The position numbers and the translations under genes were made by a program. Shown one piece after another: positions 1-12,329 of a DNA stretch of 64,000 nucleotides (its first letter is position 1; each line of letters begins with the position of its first letter). The notes under the pieces are model-generated. The model was not told where the DNA came from, made no database searches, and worked only from the letters and a program-made list of their open reading frames with translations. Origin of the DNA: Phlebotomus papatasi (lineage: Eukaryota; Arthropoda; Insecta; Diptera; Psychodidae); NCBI RefSeq assembly GCF_024763615.1, contig NC_077224.1:75464712-75528711 (forward strand), given 5' to 3'.

Positions 1-720
1 AAAAAAATTATTGAATAAATGAGAAGTTTTGTGTATTGTAGCCAGTCCGTTTTCAACCATTTGTAATTCAAGTTAGGTGAATCATATATCCTTAGTGACC
101 CTGACGACGTCATTCCAATGGACAGTTAATAAATTCATCCAATCCACCCCCCCCACATTTCCCAAAAGAAAAAAACCTGATAAGAGGTATGAGACAGCAA
201 AAAGCGAAAATTTATCGCCCACACTACCTCTCAAGTGCACATCTTCGAGAACCAAAATATTGGAGTAAACTTTATAATGTACGAGATAAAATACACCAGG
301 GGCAGAGCATTAAGTTGATTGAAAGCAATATCATTGAATAATTCAAAAATTGATGAATCATTTTTTTTATTATAATATAATATTACAAACTTATCAATTC
401 GGGTAATTCGTCATTATCGGCATTATAGACAGGAAAAACGTTTACAGGCGTATTGTAAAACTAAATTTATCAAATCATTTAAAAAAGAGGTGCATTTATT
501 ATAAATGATTTTTTTTAATAAAAATTACTCCGAAACTCAATTAGGTTCAAGATTACACAAATTACAAAGAATATTCAATTCAATTCAATTCAATTATATA
601 TTTCTCCTGAAATCTTTCTTAGTTGCGTCTGCCGCCGACTTACCACTACCGATCTCATCAGGTAAACGACAGAAACCCTCAATCATAGATCGTATATGCC
701 TATGATATATGAAATATATA

Positions 721-1595
721 GGGGAGACTGGGGTAAAAGTCACAAATCGAAAAATTCAAAATTCAATATATTCCAAGATAAAAAAATAGCCTCCATAGAC
801 CTTCTTCAATGTTGTAAGTTTTCTGGAATTCGAACAAGGAATTTAGAAAAAAATATCGAAATTTTTAGCCCTATTTTTGAAATATTTTCCTTGCAGAAGA
901 TATCAATTATTACCTATTTATTTTCCAAAATTGATGCACTAGTGAATATTTTCTAAATGATTTGGATTTTTTGAATACGAATCCGCTATCTATTTTAGAA
1001 TTTTACAAAGATTCTTTTCTCCAGATATTCTTTTATAGAAAACGACCAAATGGGGTAAAAAGTAACAAAAGGTATGGAGCAAAAAGTAACAGAAACCGAA
1101 GCAATTTCTGATGTCTCACGGCTAAAAGAAACATCATTACGATGTCTCGCCGCTTATTGTTTACATTGGTCAAACGATTTGTAGTCTTTTGTGTGTTTTT
1201 CCTAAAATAGCTTGAAAAGCGCTTTTCTCGTTTTCTCGTTCAGATAAAGAAAACGGTGTTTTACAAAGGTGTAGATGAATGAATTTTCTATGAAAATGTG
1301 CCCCTAGGTATTTTTTTCAAATTTACGAAAGCCATTAATGAAACGAATCGAAATGTGGTAATACCCCATTTCTGATACTATTTGCCCCAACATTTTTAAC
1401 ATTAGTCACAAAATTACATTTTAGAAATCGGCTCGATAAACGTATTTCTTTACAAAATAGAGGAAAATGACTTTTACAAAGTTAAAGAGCGGTAAATTTC
1501 CTATAAAACTGCGCTAAATAGAAATTTCTAAGGCGCTCGAGTTGCTTGTAAGAAAATAAAATATCCGCTTTGTGACTTTTTGCCCCAGTCTCCCC
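721..1595. mobile_element. TA-flanked fold-back element, about 875 bp
   Basis: Flanked by TA on both sides. The ends are inverted: GGGGAGACTGGGGTAAAAG at the left and TTTTTGCCCCAGTCTCCCC at the right. Internally, 'gggtaaaaagtaacaaa' and a related 'gcaaaaagtaacag' occur around 1055-1090. Open frames inside are short and unconvincing. A half-copy of the left end recurs at about 59300. Confidence 0.8.
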
Positions 1596-1906
1596 TACTC
1601 TTTCATTAAAAAAAAGACTAATAATAATATTTCTTTCCGTATTACCGTAATACTATTGAGGAAATGTTTACCACCCTTCACTGTTCAATAAATGCTATTT
1701 AAAAAAATATTCTGTATTTATCGCTCCGGTATATTTCAGGAAAATTTCAAGAAATCTAAATTCAAAGCCCTTTCTTTTCTCAAATGTTTGGCGCATGACT
1801 ATTTGACTGTTTCGTACTCTTCTTTTTCTTTTGAACCTCAGAACATATTCAATTTAATTTAATTGAATTTTGAGCGTGATACAGTGCTATAGACATATAT
1901 GCACAA

Positions 1907-2195
1907 CAAGCGCCTGGAAAGTTGGCCTTTTTATATGGAGCTATTTGAAGCCAATTTCCTAAATTGATCTCGGACTCAGCTCACAGTGTTCCGAGGGAAA
2001 AATGTATTTAAACAAAAATTTAGTATATTTATTATTTATCCCTCCATACGGTAAGGTATCTTATAATGCGAAAAAACTTCTCACTTTTTAGATATTTAGC
2101 GTAACGGTCGCGAGTGCAAAAAAAATCCCATATAAATTTAAATCGAAGTATGAGAAAGTGGCTTCAAATTTCAGGCAACTTGCCAAGGGCTTGAT
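1907..2195 (-). repeat. Interspersed repeat family X, copy 1
   Basis: Begins CAAGCGCCTGGAAAGTTGG and includes the phrase TTGATCTCGGACTCAGCTCA. It is the reverse complement of the repeat at 16340-16622, and a partial copy lies at 40104-40330. Its middle is a short U-rich stretch with no coding content. Confidence 0.7.
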
Positions 2196-2798
2196 GCAAA
2201 ACGTTTGAGAAAGAATGGGATACGAATTTTGCTTTCACGAAATTATCCTGATCTAAAAAGCGTTCCGATGGAATTTACTGGTCAAATCAAAATTTTACTG
2301 ACCATATAAACCAATACTGCCCTAATTGTTCAAGCCAAATATTTTTTCTCACTATCCTTATCGCTCTAGCTTACTCATTTTATATTAAACCAGTATATCT
2401 TTTAAATCCATGACGTCAAGAGCACATTTTTGTATTAGTTGACCACCCCAATCGAGATTATTAAGTCAAAATATGCGAAATTATGCATTTTTAAACCATA
2501 AATCTTACGAAAGAAGCTCCATGAAAAATTCCGAATAAGGAAATGGTTCAGTCTTTAACTATCTTTAACAACTTTTTCCGGGTAAGATATCATCTCACTT
2601 TTCTTGAAAGATTTTTCAACATTGTCACTCCACTGACCATTTATCAGCATATTTTTTATCAAAAAATTTTTGCACGTATTTGAGCATCGATATCATTAAT
2701 CGCTTGTGGTTGTGTGGGTGGGGATGATGAAAATTCAATTTTCCTGAATTTCACAAGAATTTACAACACTGAGAGAGATGAGAATATTTATTACTCAC

Positions 2799-3170
2799 CC
2801 AAAAAGGACCTCCACAGAAGTCTTGCATTGTCCTTGCTCCAATCTCCCTTTTTGGTGTTGAGATAAGATGGCTTAAGTATTACAATGAGACGTAGAAATC
2901 ACTGAATCACTATACGTCAATCTAATTTTATTTGTCCTTCTGGGACAGAATAAAATGTTAGTGTCCTTTTTGGAAAAGTATTGTCCACAAAGGTTTTACA
3001 CGAACTTTTCAATCAGTTTCAGGTATTTTGGGTCATTGCTGTTGTGAGAAAACTCACAATTTCTCTGTGATTACCACTTCACTACAATCAAGATCAAAGA
3101 TCACAAGATTGGTCAAAGACGAATGTCTGCAAATATCACAAGTTACAACGAGGACCGCGGTTAAACAAAC
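2799..3170 (-). CDS. Possible first exon of a gene running off the left edge
   Basis: About 30 bp downstream of a TATA-like box, the minus strand runs through a candidate 5' leader of about 340 nt to an ATG at 2828. This ATG is followed by ten codons (MQDFCGGPFW) and the strong donor GTGAGT at 2798-2793. At least one earlier ATG opens a very short frame (MTQNT then stop), so translation from 2828 would require leaky scanning. No matching acceptor exon was identified between 1 and 2790. The product is unknown, and the evidence is only the ordered TATA, start codon and donor. Confidence 0.3.
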
Positions 3171-3192
3171 TAGAGTAAAGCGATGAAGCGAG

Positions 3193-3201
3193 CTTTTTAT
3201 A
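3193..3201 (-). promoter_or_regulatory. TATA-box candidate
   Basis: TATAAAAAG on the minus strand, 30 bp upstream of TTTACTCTAGTT, in a locally GC-richer context (ACCGCGGTCC just downstream). It would drive the first-exon candidate ending at 2799. TATA-like strings are common in AT-rich DNA, so its weight comes from position only. Confidence 0.35.
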
Positions 3202-4343
3202 TGAATCGCCAGTGTGTTGATAGTGCAAAAATCCCATTGTCATGTTATGAGATGATAATAGAAGTGATAAGGTGGGACTAAAGAGGTGACTGAGGGTGAC
3301 GGGGGGATTTTTGAAGATAACTTTATATCACTCACACTGAGAGAAAGTGGTGTAACAAAAGGGAAAATTGTGCTATTTCATCAATACTTTGCAGATGTAT
3401 AGCACTACATTCTATAAAATGTTTCGCGGATTCTGCTGGTATTGAATTAATGTATCAGAACTGACTCAGACTAACTTTTATAGGAATTAGTATTTATACG
3501 TCAGTGTGACTATCCAGGGCGGAAAACAAGCCCCTAAACCTATTCCCAATCCCAAGTGCATTGTATTCAATTGGATATGTACATATTCTTTAAAATTCAA
3601 ATAGTTTTAATGGTGAGAATACTAAAATAAAATCGAAAAATCAACAGAAAAGGAAATTTGTTTAAGAAACGAGCAAACACCACCGTAGCGTCTCATCATC
3701 AACCACAAATTTGCGTCATCATGGTTTTGTGAATGAATGCACAGTTAACACGTCTCGTGAATTTGTTCATTCACATTTATATATAACTGCATTAAGCCTC
3801 TTAAATATACATCTAATCACGTAATTAGAATATGCAAATATTTGTTAATACCGTGTACTGCATTCCGTAAACACAATGCAACGGGATATTATATAGGACT
3901 GACAGAATATATAAGACAGATGCAGAATTTGAAAATTACCAATTGCCTTTAGAATTGGGTTATTATTCTATTTAGATGATATTTTATATCAAATTTTCTC
4001 TATCTTAAAATTTTGCTTGAGAAGCATGATTTTAATTTCGTCACTTAATGATACAATTTCGATTTAAGTGGCCCCTTCAAGCAGTGTGACCGATAAAAGT
4101 CACGCTTTTGGTGTTGTGGCACAATTTTTTATAGATAAATCGCCAATTTAATCAACAATTGCCGAAGTAATAGAATTCACTGAAAAAACTAATAAATGTT
4201 ATAATAATCTTTATTCTTATATTAAGTTATACACTCAATTACCTCAATATACTCAAAGCTCACTTCCAAATCAATATTTTTACTCAAATCAACTTTATAG
4301 ACATCGCAGTGAATGGTGATGATAGCAATATAGAAACATCTAA

Positions 4344-4751
4344 TTGATTGTCAATGTAAAGTGGGGCTCAAGCAGTCCTAGCCCAGGAGCAGATGAAGAG
4401 ACAACAGGTATGGCTGCACAAGAAACAAAGTTCTGGGATGGCCACAGTATAATGAAACATGGAACCTACCCTCCAGTCACTGGACAGATGAAGTTGGTAG
4501 TTGGTAAGAAATGCATTGCTAAAAGTGAACAAATACAAAACTGCCTCTATCCATTTATTTTTGAAGTTTGCAAAAGTGCGATTCTATCTCACTCAATCGA
4601 ATCAGAATTCTTTGAGTCAAAGAGCTCAGTGTTATTGCCAATCGAACCAATGACAACCCATTCCGCTATCATATTACTACAATATACAGTAGCAAAAAAC
4701 CATGAAATGGGAATTCTTATCATTGCAATAATATCAATTCAGTTCTGTTAA
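4344..4751 (+). CDS. Unidentified 135-codon open frame
   Basis: An open frame starting at a non-ATG codon (ATT), in a stretch less AT-rich than its surroundings. The product includes SSSPSPGADEETTG and a hydrophobic C-terminus (MGILIIAIISIQFC). Potential splice donors lie inside (GTATGG near 4408, GTAAGA near 4504), so it could contain one or two small exons, or be the remnant of a mobile or other inserted gene. I recognise no family. Confidence 0.2.
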   Translation: MIVNVKWGSSSPSPGADEETTGMAAQETKFWDGHSIMKHGTYPPVTGQMKLVVGKKCIAKSEQIQNCLYPFIFEVCKSAILSHSIESEFFESKSSVLLPIEPMTTHSAIILLQYTVAKNHEMGILIIAIISIQFC

Positions 4752-4849
4752 CAATTATCAATCAATAAAAAATTTTCGTCGTTAAAGTATTTGTAACTAT
4801 TACAATTTACATTGAGAATCTATCAGTATATTTTACGATTTAAATGGAA

Positions 4850-5105
4850 CATAGGGAAACTTCACTAAATTTCGACCAGTTTGAAATTTCGGTCACTTGT
4901 TCCTCAAAATTTCTTGAATTTTTAGCTTTTACATAGACACTCTAGAGCCTATGCAATGCAAAAAATAACAAAAAATATCACTTCAATGAACGAGATGATG
5001 TGAAAAAGACTTTGAAGGAATTCCGGAAGGGCAAGAAACTATAAGAATCAAGGTGACCGAAATTTTGCCCAAAGCTATGTCTATATTTTTATTCATTTTA
5101 AAATG
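4850..5105 (+). repeat. Half-copy of the GGGTAAGTGTGCC fold-back family
   Basis: Runs collinear with the left halves of the elements at 22543 and 52611: 'ttcgaccagtttgaaatttcgg', then a Lys/Glu-coding-like stretch, then 'gctatgtctatatttttattca'. It has no right arm. Confidence 0.65.
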
Positions 5106-5149
5106 TAATTAGGAATTTTGGTAGAGTACTGACGACAATGAGCATAAGA

Positions 5150-5650
5150 TCTTGGACATTGATCTGAGGCCAACTCTCCTGATCTGAGATCTGAGATCTG
5201 AGGACATGGATCTGAGTTGAGAAAAAAAATCTACTTGTTTGAAGTTTAAGTCGTCCGAAGGTAGTTTAGATTTATTAACTTATTAGTAAATAACCTAAAA
5301 GCTGAACTGAAAACTAATAGAGATAATGAACAATAAATTAATAATAAACTTTAATTGCTGATATCTTACCGCTTTATTTCTGGTTAAAATTGGTGTAGTC
5401 GTGTTGAAAGCTGTAATGAATATTAAAAAAAGCAAAAAAGTTTCATATGGGAACAAGGCTTCCAAGTTTGCTAAATACTATAACTTGTTACTCAGATGCT
5501 CGGCTCTTAAAGAAAACATCATGCACATGAGTTCGAGGATTTTACTAATTTTCCATTTAACTTTTTTTTAAGTTTATAAATTAACAAATAGTTTGAAGTT
5601 TGAACTGATTTAAAATCCACTCAAATGATAGTCCAGTAGGGGAAGACTTT
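5150..5650 (+). repeat. 501-bp direct duplication, copy 1
   Basis: Identical to 5867-6367 as far as I can read, without insertion or deletion (offset 717). It begins TCTTGGACATTGATCTGAGG, contains a small GATCTGA tandem run at 5178-5215, and ends GGGGAAGACTTT. This copy ends in the middle of the fold-back element whose complete form follows copy 2. Confidence 0.95.
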
Positions 5651-5866
5651 AGGTCAAGGAAATGGAGTCCCTACGGATGCGTTAAGGGGTGTAATCCTTT
5701 CAGGACAGGAAAACACAAAATTCTTTGCCAAAGCTTTCGACGCTTCAACGCGTCTTCCTCAGTGGTCAAATCTGTGATTTGTCTCTTAAAACTTGTTCGC
5801 ACTGTCTATCCACTACTCCAAATGAGGATCTACAGGAAAACTTGGAAATTCATAACGGGTACTCCT

Positions 5867-6367
5867 TCTTGGACATTGATCTGAGGCCAACTCTCCTGAT
5901 CTGAGATCTGAGATCTGAGGACATGGATCTGAGTTGAGAAAAAAAATCTACTTGTTTGAAGTTTAAGTCGTCCGAAGGTAGTTTAGATTTATTAACTTAT
6001 TAGTAAATAACCTAAAAGCTGAACTGAAAACTAATAGAGATAATGAACAATAAATTAATAATAAACTTTAATTGCTGATATCTTACCGCTTTATTTCTGG
6101 TTAAAATTGGTGTAGTCGTGTTGAAAGCTGTAATGAATATTAAAAAAAGCAAAAAAGTTTCATATGGGAACAAGGCTTCCAAGTTTGCTAAATACTATAA
6201 CTTGTTACTCAGATGCTCGGCTCTTAAAGAAAACATCATGCACATGAGTTCGAGGATTTTACTAATTTTCCATTTAACTTTTTTTTAAGTTTATAAATTA
6301 ACAAATAGTTTGAAGTTTGAACTGATTTAAAATCCACTCAAATGATAGTCCAGTAGGGGAAGACTTT
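5867..6367 (+). repeat. 501-bp direct duplication, copy 2
   Basis: Second copy of the 5150-5650 sequence, separated from it by 216 bp of unrelated sequence (5651-5866). It continues without a break into the fold-back element at 6356-6556, so this side is probably the ancestral arrangement. Confidence 0.95.
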
Positions 6368-6556
6368 CAGACTTCGCACACTTCATATTCCTTCTATCAT
6401 TAATAATTAATCAGGCCAAATTGTAATATATATTCAATAGCTTGTCTTAAGTCACACATTTCCTGAAAATATTAGGTCAGATTTATTAAACGGATACAAA
6501 AAAAATATATGAAGTGTTCGAAGCCACAGTATGTGCGAAGCTAAAAATACTTCCCC
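6356..6556. mobile_element. Fold-back element with GGGGAAG ends
   Basis: Left end GGGGAAGACTTTCAGACTTCG, right end CTAAAAATACTTCCCC, with an inner pair 'cttcgcacacttca' and 'gaagtgttcgaag'. TA precedes the left end. Confidence 0.6.
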
Positions 6557-8830
6557 TTTATCTTAGAAGTAACACAATTTATATTTTGGATAAAATAGTT
6601 ATCGGTTGATAACCGATTCAATATCGGATATTAACCGATTCGGATAGATTCAAATCTGTCAGAAAACCCAAAAACTTTCGAATGAAGCTGGATACGGTTT
6701 CATTTACTTGCGAATTACTGGAGTTTTTTAATTTTTAAGTTTGAAAAACCGTTTTTATAAATCAATCAAAAGTATTTTCGAATTAGACGAAAAGATCGCC
6801 TAGCAAACCTCTAAATTACGTTACAAAATTACAACACACCTATTTTTAAACACTAGACGAGTCAAGCTTCTATAATATATTTCCATAATGAAAATGACAT
6901 ATGAATTTTTCAGAAAATGTAAGGAATATGACTAGAGCTTATGTAAAAAAATAATTGTGGAAAGCTTGCGTCATTCCAAGGTGCCGCACTTTCCCCTATT
7001 CCTTGCGTAAATATTTAACAGTGAAAGTTTTTACTTCTCAAAATTAGGAAATTAACGACCAAAAGTTTTTTTTAACTATTTTCAATTGAATATATTTTAT
7101 ATAAAAAAAATTAATACTCACTTGATTTTAGCCTTTCGACACTTTCATACTGAGGCGACTAGTACTTCCCACGACGAAAGATAAATAAATGAGATTGAAG
7201 TGTGAAATAAAAAAAGGAGTGTTTCTTTTCAACAGATTTAATATTTCTTTCTCACCTAAACATTTAGTAATTCTAATAATTTCTCTTTCATGATTTGATT
7301 ACCTTCTCTTTCAAATACAATATGATTTAAAATTTTTTATATTGTTTCACACTAAGTAAGGCCTCTGTATTGTGGTTTCTTTATCTTTCACTTCATCAAA
7401 TTATCTACTATAATCCCTTAAAATGTTAAAATAAACTTCTTATATAAGATGATGCAATTCAATGTGTTCCTTCACACTACATTGTGATAATAGTTTTTCT
7501 TTCTTTATCTAACTGCAATAACCATATTAAATGGGTGGATTTGTATTTTTCCTTTAATATTATTTATATTTAATTTAACTTTTAAATTTTTCCCAACTAT
7601 TGTGATTTTCCGGGAGTTTCATCGGAAACTTTGTCTGTACGTGGAATCCCTTTAAAAACCATTACTTTTTTTCTGCCCTGTAATTGTGCTTCACTTTTTC
7701 GCTCTAACAAACACCATTATTCTCGTGAAAAATATATATATTTTCTCTATTTTCTCTATTGCTTTAAAGTGGTTGGTTGTGGTTTTCAACGAACTTTTCC
7801 ATTTGTATAACTTTCGTGTGATTTGTGGCCCCTACTTCAAAAGTTATATTATAATTATTATATTTCACGTTATATCCTTTTTTTTTGGAAATCTTCTCGA
7901 CTACAAAACACTTATGCTTAAGTTTTATACATGCTCAAGTGAAATAATTAACAATTCTCTCATTAATTCAAACTCTATATACTCCAAATGACATGTATTT
8001 GTTGCATTTAGCTATATAATTTTTAAATACGATTTTATCTAATGAATATGCTCATTTCAAAATTATATATATTTTTTTTTTTAGTTTCACACAACTGCAA
8101 TGCATGAATATAAAGTGGTATTCATAAATAACATCTGTTATTTGTTCATTTTAACAATAGAATTTATCAAGTATGTAATAAATTTAATCTTTTATCGATG
8201 ATTTTTTTTGTCTGTGAAAAATTTCAATGAAGTTTCCCCAAAAAACGGATGATACTTTTTATGTCTCATGCACCATCAAAATTATTATTATTCGTTTGGG
8301 AAATCGAAACGATTTTGATAAATTTCATTGGGTGTTGTTATGAACCAGGAATAATATAAAATAAAAAAATATATAACACATTCTTTTGTTTTTGAATAGG
8401 TTTTTTTTAATTGTTGTCCTTGATATGAATTTCAGATATCAAATAAGAAAACTGTTTATCGTATTGAATTGTTTGAAATTTAAGAATTATGCTGCCCTAT
8501 GTTAACCGATTTTATCAAAACTATTAACCCTCAAGTAGACGCAGTAACAGTGAAATTTAAGCGTTCCTAAGTTCAAGATAAAATATTGATCACCAATTCT
8601 AAAATTCTCTATTGTTTTTCTTGACGATTTTTGGCTTAAAACGTAAAATATTTGCAGATTTGTCAAAATTTGTGGACCATCGCTAATAGTGTTTCAGTAT
8701 TATTTTTTGGAATATGAGATAAAATTGAACATTCTCATAAACAACAACAAAAATGTAAAACCCAATTTAGCAATTTTAGAAGCACTATCAAACTATAATA
8801 TACTCAAACTGAATCAGTTATTTGTACTGT
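6557..8830. other. Gene-free AT-rich interval
   Basis: No coding exon, tRNA or bounded repeat seen. A 101-codon plus-strand frame (7686-7991) is hydrophobic, rich in Ile and Phe, and typical of chance translation of T-rich DNA. Confidence 0.6.
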
Positions 8831-8966
8831 AAGGGCCTTGACAGACCTGAGGATTAGCCGAGAAACGGCCTAGCATAATTATAGTAGAAATAATGTTCAA
8901 ACTACATTTCCGACATTTTCCACTGAGTCGTCTCTCGGCTTAAGTCGTAAGTGTGTCTAGGGCATA
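8831..8966. mobile_element. 136-bp MITE, family AAGGGCCTTGACAGACC, copy 1
   Basis: Left AAGGGCCTTGACAGACCTGA, right GTGTGTCTAGGGCATAA, with inner inverted arms GCCGAGAAACGG and CGTCTCTCGGC. Other copies lie at 30501-30635 and 26529-26668. Confidence 0.75.
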
Positions 8967-9253
8967 AGTCCGAATGACTTTGTCCTCTTCGGGTAACTTC
9001 TCACCCTTGCTGTCCATAAGCTTTCCTTTAATTCGAGGACTTATTAACGGTACTCGCCGATCTGGTCTGCCATGCTTAGGTATATTTTGTAACACTAATC
9101 GGTTTCGTGGCTTATCCTGCTGTTATTATGAAAACCCAAAGACTGAATTGGTACAGAATGCACCTTGTCCTTAGGGTTAGCCCTCTGAGTGGGAGGTGAA
9201 GGGTGTGAGTCTTTAAAAATAACATAAAACTTTAAACTTAAACATTAAACTTA

Positions 9254-9454
9254 GGGGAAAGCGCGCTACCTTAGAATGACTCAAGCTTCGGACAATTCAA
9301 TTTTTTCTCAAAGTTTCTTATGGATTTCACCCACAGATCTTTTCTGAAAATTTGAGGCATTGAACTAGCCATTAAAATATAATACAATAATGGGTCAAAT
9401 TAATTTATAACATAACGAAAAAAATGAATTGTGCGAAGGTAGCGCGCTTTCCCC
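9254..9454. mobile_element. TA-flanked fold-back element, 201 bp
   Basis: Ends GGGGAAAGCGCGCTACCTT and AAGGTAGCGCGCTTTCCCC are perfect inverted repeats over 18-19 bp, and TA flanks both sides. Confidence 0.85.
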
Positions 9455-9587
9455 TATATGTCTTACTATGGTGCACTCTTAACAACTATCAATTGATCCT
9501 GAGCTGAGAATACGTCAATGCGTTCTTAAGAAGAGTAATTTTGTCAGCCAACCTTCACCAGTCGTGCTACTGTGCCCGTTTTCTTAT

Positions 9588-9774
9588 GTACCGTAAGTGC
9601 GGGTGACTTTGACCCCCTCCTACACGTAAGCTTTTCTTTACTTTTAAGACTTAAGGATGGTCTTTACCGATTCGATCTACCATGTTTGATCAGTGAGAAC
9701 CGTTCTTAAACATTAGAATTATAGAAACGCTTACGAACAGAAGGTGGTCAAAATCACCTGCATCTACGGTACCA
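9588..9774. repeat. Inverted-repeat element with GTGACTTTGACC arms
   Basis: Left 'taccgtaagtgcgggtgac' pairs with right 'tcacctgcatctacggta'. Its centre resembles 8990-9110 (both share 'taagctttc', 'gattc' and 'tctaccatg' style phrases), so the two stretches are probably one diverged family. Confidence 0.6.
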
Positions 9775-10089
9775 AATATAATACAATGATCTGTAAACGG
9801 ATAGTTGTAGTTTCAGTAATACCCAATAAGATGCAAACATTGGTATTTTACCAAAATCGACTTTCTTTCTAATAGGGAAATTCTGTAACGATATGACTTT
9901 ATCACATGACAAATTGTCGTAGTTAATTCAGGAGCAGGACAACATTAAAGCTCAATGAACATCGAAAGCGAGTTCTATGAAGCTCTTTATTACCGATATA
10001 AATCGGATTTTCGATTAGTTCTTCTGAATTACTAGATAAAAAAAATTAAATTTGTCATATGACATTGCCATACTGTTAGAGAATTCCCA

Positions 10090-10440
10090 TACAGGGGTTC
10101 AAAGTGTAGCAAGAATTGCTACGGGTCCACGTCAGAACATGCTGGAGCATCCTTCATCGATAGCCATCCGGGATTGAGCCCCCATTGCTCATACCTAGAA
10201 GGCCACGAATCCAGCGTCCACCTCGCTTCACAGGTGAAGACCGACTGAGGAGCCGATTCGATTGTGCCTTCGGAATAACTCGTCGAGCACTCACAATCCC
10301 ATATAGCGGGATTATATCGATATCGTAACTTGAGGTTAGCCGTCATTACAGCACCTCTCAAAGTTACCACCCCAGCTGGTCAGTGATTTGATACCATTTG
10401 CTTGGAAGAGTCTTCGTCGGGACTGGCTTTCTTCCTCTCT
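10090..10440. other. GC-rich island of unknown origin
   Basis: About 350 bp markedly richer in GC than the surroundings, containing an 83-codon minus-strand open frame (10370-10119). The frame shows no domain I recognise. The stretch looks like a fragment of an inserted repeat. Confidence 0.4.
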
Positions 10441-11207
10441 ATCTTCTTCTTTTGAACTCAACAGTCCTACTACAAAAGTCTTTTTTTTAGAAAAATATGT
10501 GAATAAAAATTATCCAATCATATAAGAACTTAAGACAAAATGCTCGAGATCTACAAGATGGAGAATTTTCCAACTGAATTTGACATTTCTGTCCGCCAAT
10601 TTTAATAATCGTCAAAACCTAAATGTACCTATTCAACTGAAATTTTAGTACGTTGTAGGTGATGTAAAGGCCTATTCAGTACGTATCTATGTTCCAGTCT
10701 AAGTCAAGCAATTGTATAGATACAGGCGTTTCAAGTTGAAAATATTGACATACTCACGAATATATGTTGACAGAACTATGGGACGCGGTTTTTTGAAACT
10801 ATCAATAAAACGACAGCAACTTTAATGTAAAGTAATAAGACCTAACAAACCAACAAAGGGAAAACTGATGATTTTCCTTGTAACAACATATTAATTGGTT
10901 TTATATTAATTTTATTAGTTGGTTTTATATTTTAATCTTAACGACCAGGATTTGAAAATGAGATGTCATTTTTTGTATTCATGCGGGGAAAGGAATAGAG
11001 TTCTTGTCAAAAAAGTTAAAGCTTCGATTTCCGGGTTCTGGGCTTTTGAGGGCTGTAATAGTTTATTGTTTTGGGACCCAGAACTGAAAAGGCCTTGACA
11101 TCAGCTATAACATACTAAAATTTTGTGCTTGTGACACAAAATATTCACGCTTAAATATTTTTATAGCGTAAAGTAAGAAAAATGGACAGTCAGCGGCATT
11201 TACGGTA

Positions 11208-11422
11208 GGGGAAAGTACTCTCCCTTCGAACGTTCATGCCTTCGAATAATGTGATTTTTTTTTATTTTTCGTAAGAGATTTACACTAAATTATCATGGAA
11301 TTATCAACAATTGATGATAAGCGAACTAATATTTAATAGAAATGTGTAAGTCTCTTATGAAAACTAAAAGAAAATTCACATTATTCGAAGGCATGAACGT
11401 TCGAAGGGAGAGTACTTTCCCC
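11208..11422. mobile_element. TA-flanked fold-back element, 215 bp
   Basis: Left GGGGAAAGTACTCTCCCTTC and right GAAGGGAGAGTACTTTCCCC. The inverted arms continue for over 40 bp (CGAACGTTCATGCCTTCGAA) and TA flanks both sides. Confidence 0.9.
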
Positions 11423-11967
11423 TATATCTTTATATCAGCAAGAACCTTATAGACGAAGTAAAACATACAACATCTTCTGAAGATTGTTTATAGCTTTGAC
11501 TTTATGCAATTATTCTTGATAGAAGGAAACTTATTCAAATGCTTTTCAAATTTTTATTCAATCGGAATAGTATTGATCCAATTATCTTAATCTCTTTCCC
11601 AAAATTTTGGAGCTTGAAATAACTTTTCAAAATGGTCAAAATAACTTAAACATGTCGAGAATATAGAATTGGCAGCGAGTTGAACTATAATTATCTGAAG
11701 GTTTTATCGTCGACTCCCCCATTGTTACTTGTTTTATTTCAGTCAAAATATAATCATTTATTATTTAAAATAAAATTAAGTAAAAGAAATTCCGTATTGA
11801 ACTACAAATACAAATCTTAGATTTAATAATATTTTATAGAACCAGAACATATCCTGATTTCTTTTCATTGAAAACAGACTCAACTGGCCTCTTGATGGTC
11901 TTTAATAGAATTAAAATAAATTTAAATATAGCGCCACTGTGATGTTTTTTGTGTTAAAATTCGTTAA

Positions 11968-12207
11968 CTCTTTCCGGACCGCAGCATATGCTGCAAGCCA
12001 ATTTCACCATTTTTTAATCCATAATATCTAAGCTCAGGAATTAATTGAAGTTCTACAAAAAATATCTTATATTTGGACATCCTTATAGTTTGTAATCAAC
12101 CACAAGAATTGAATTTTTATCAGTTCTGAATAATTAAAAAACCTTGTTTTTCGCAGAACATTCATATGCTGCTTTGGGTACTCAGAGTCCCAAAAGAGAC
12201 GAAAGAG
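11968..12207. mobile_element. 240-bp TTAA-flanked MITE next to the Trpgamma 3' end
   Basis: The element begins CTCTTTCCGGACCGCAG and ends GACGAAAGAG, flanked on both sides by TTAA. The 7-bp ends CTCTTTC/GAAAGAG are inverted repeats. A near-identical copy with the same flanks lies at 60714-60953. A TTAA target with such short ends fits a piggyBac-type non-autonomous element. There is no coding capacity. Confidence 0.85.
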
Positions 12208-12224
12208 TTAAGACTGAGGAAAAC

Positions 12225-12230
12225 TTTAAT
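12225..12230 (-). terminator. Candidate polyadenylation signal of Trpgamma
   Basis: ATTAAA about 100 nt past the stop codon is the nearest acceptable hexamer. Cleavage would fall at or just before the TTAA-flanked element at 11968-12207. AATAAA also occurs further on at 11762-11757 and 11738-11733, so the true 3' end is uncertain. Confidence 0.35.
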
Positions 12231-12329
12231 ATTAGCCCCAATATGTTATGCCAATTGCAATCACCAACTGAAAGCAACAGCCCAAAGTAAATAATAGGCC
12301 TGCAGCAAATACTGCTTAAATAGCTATGG

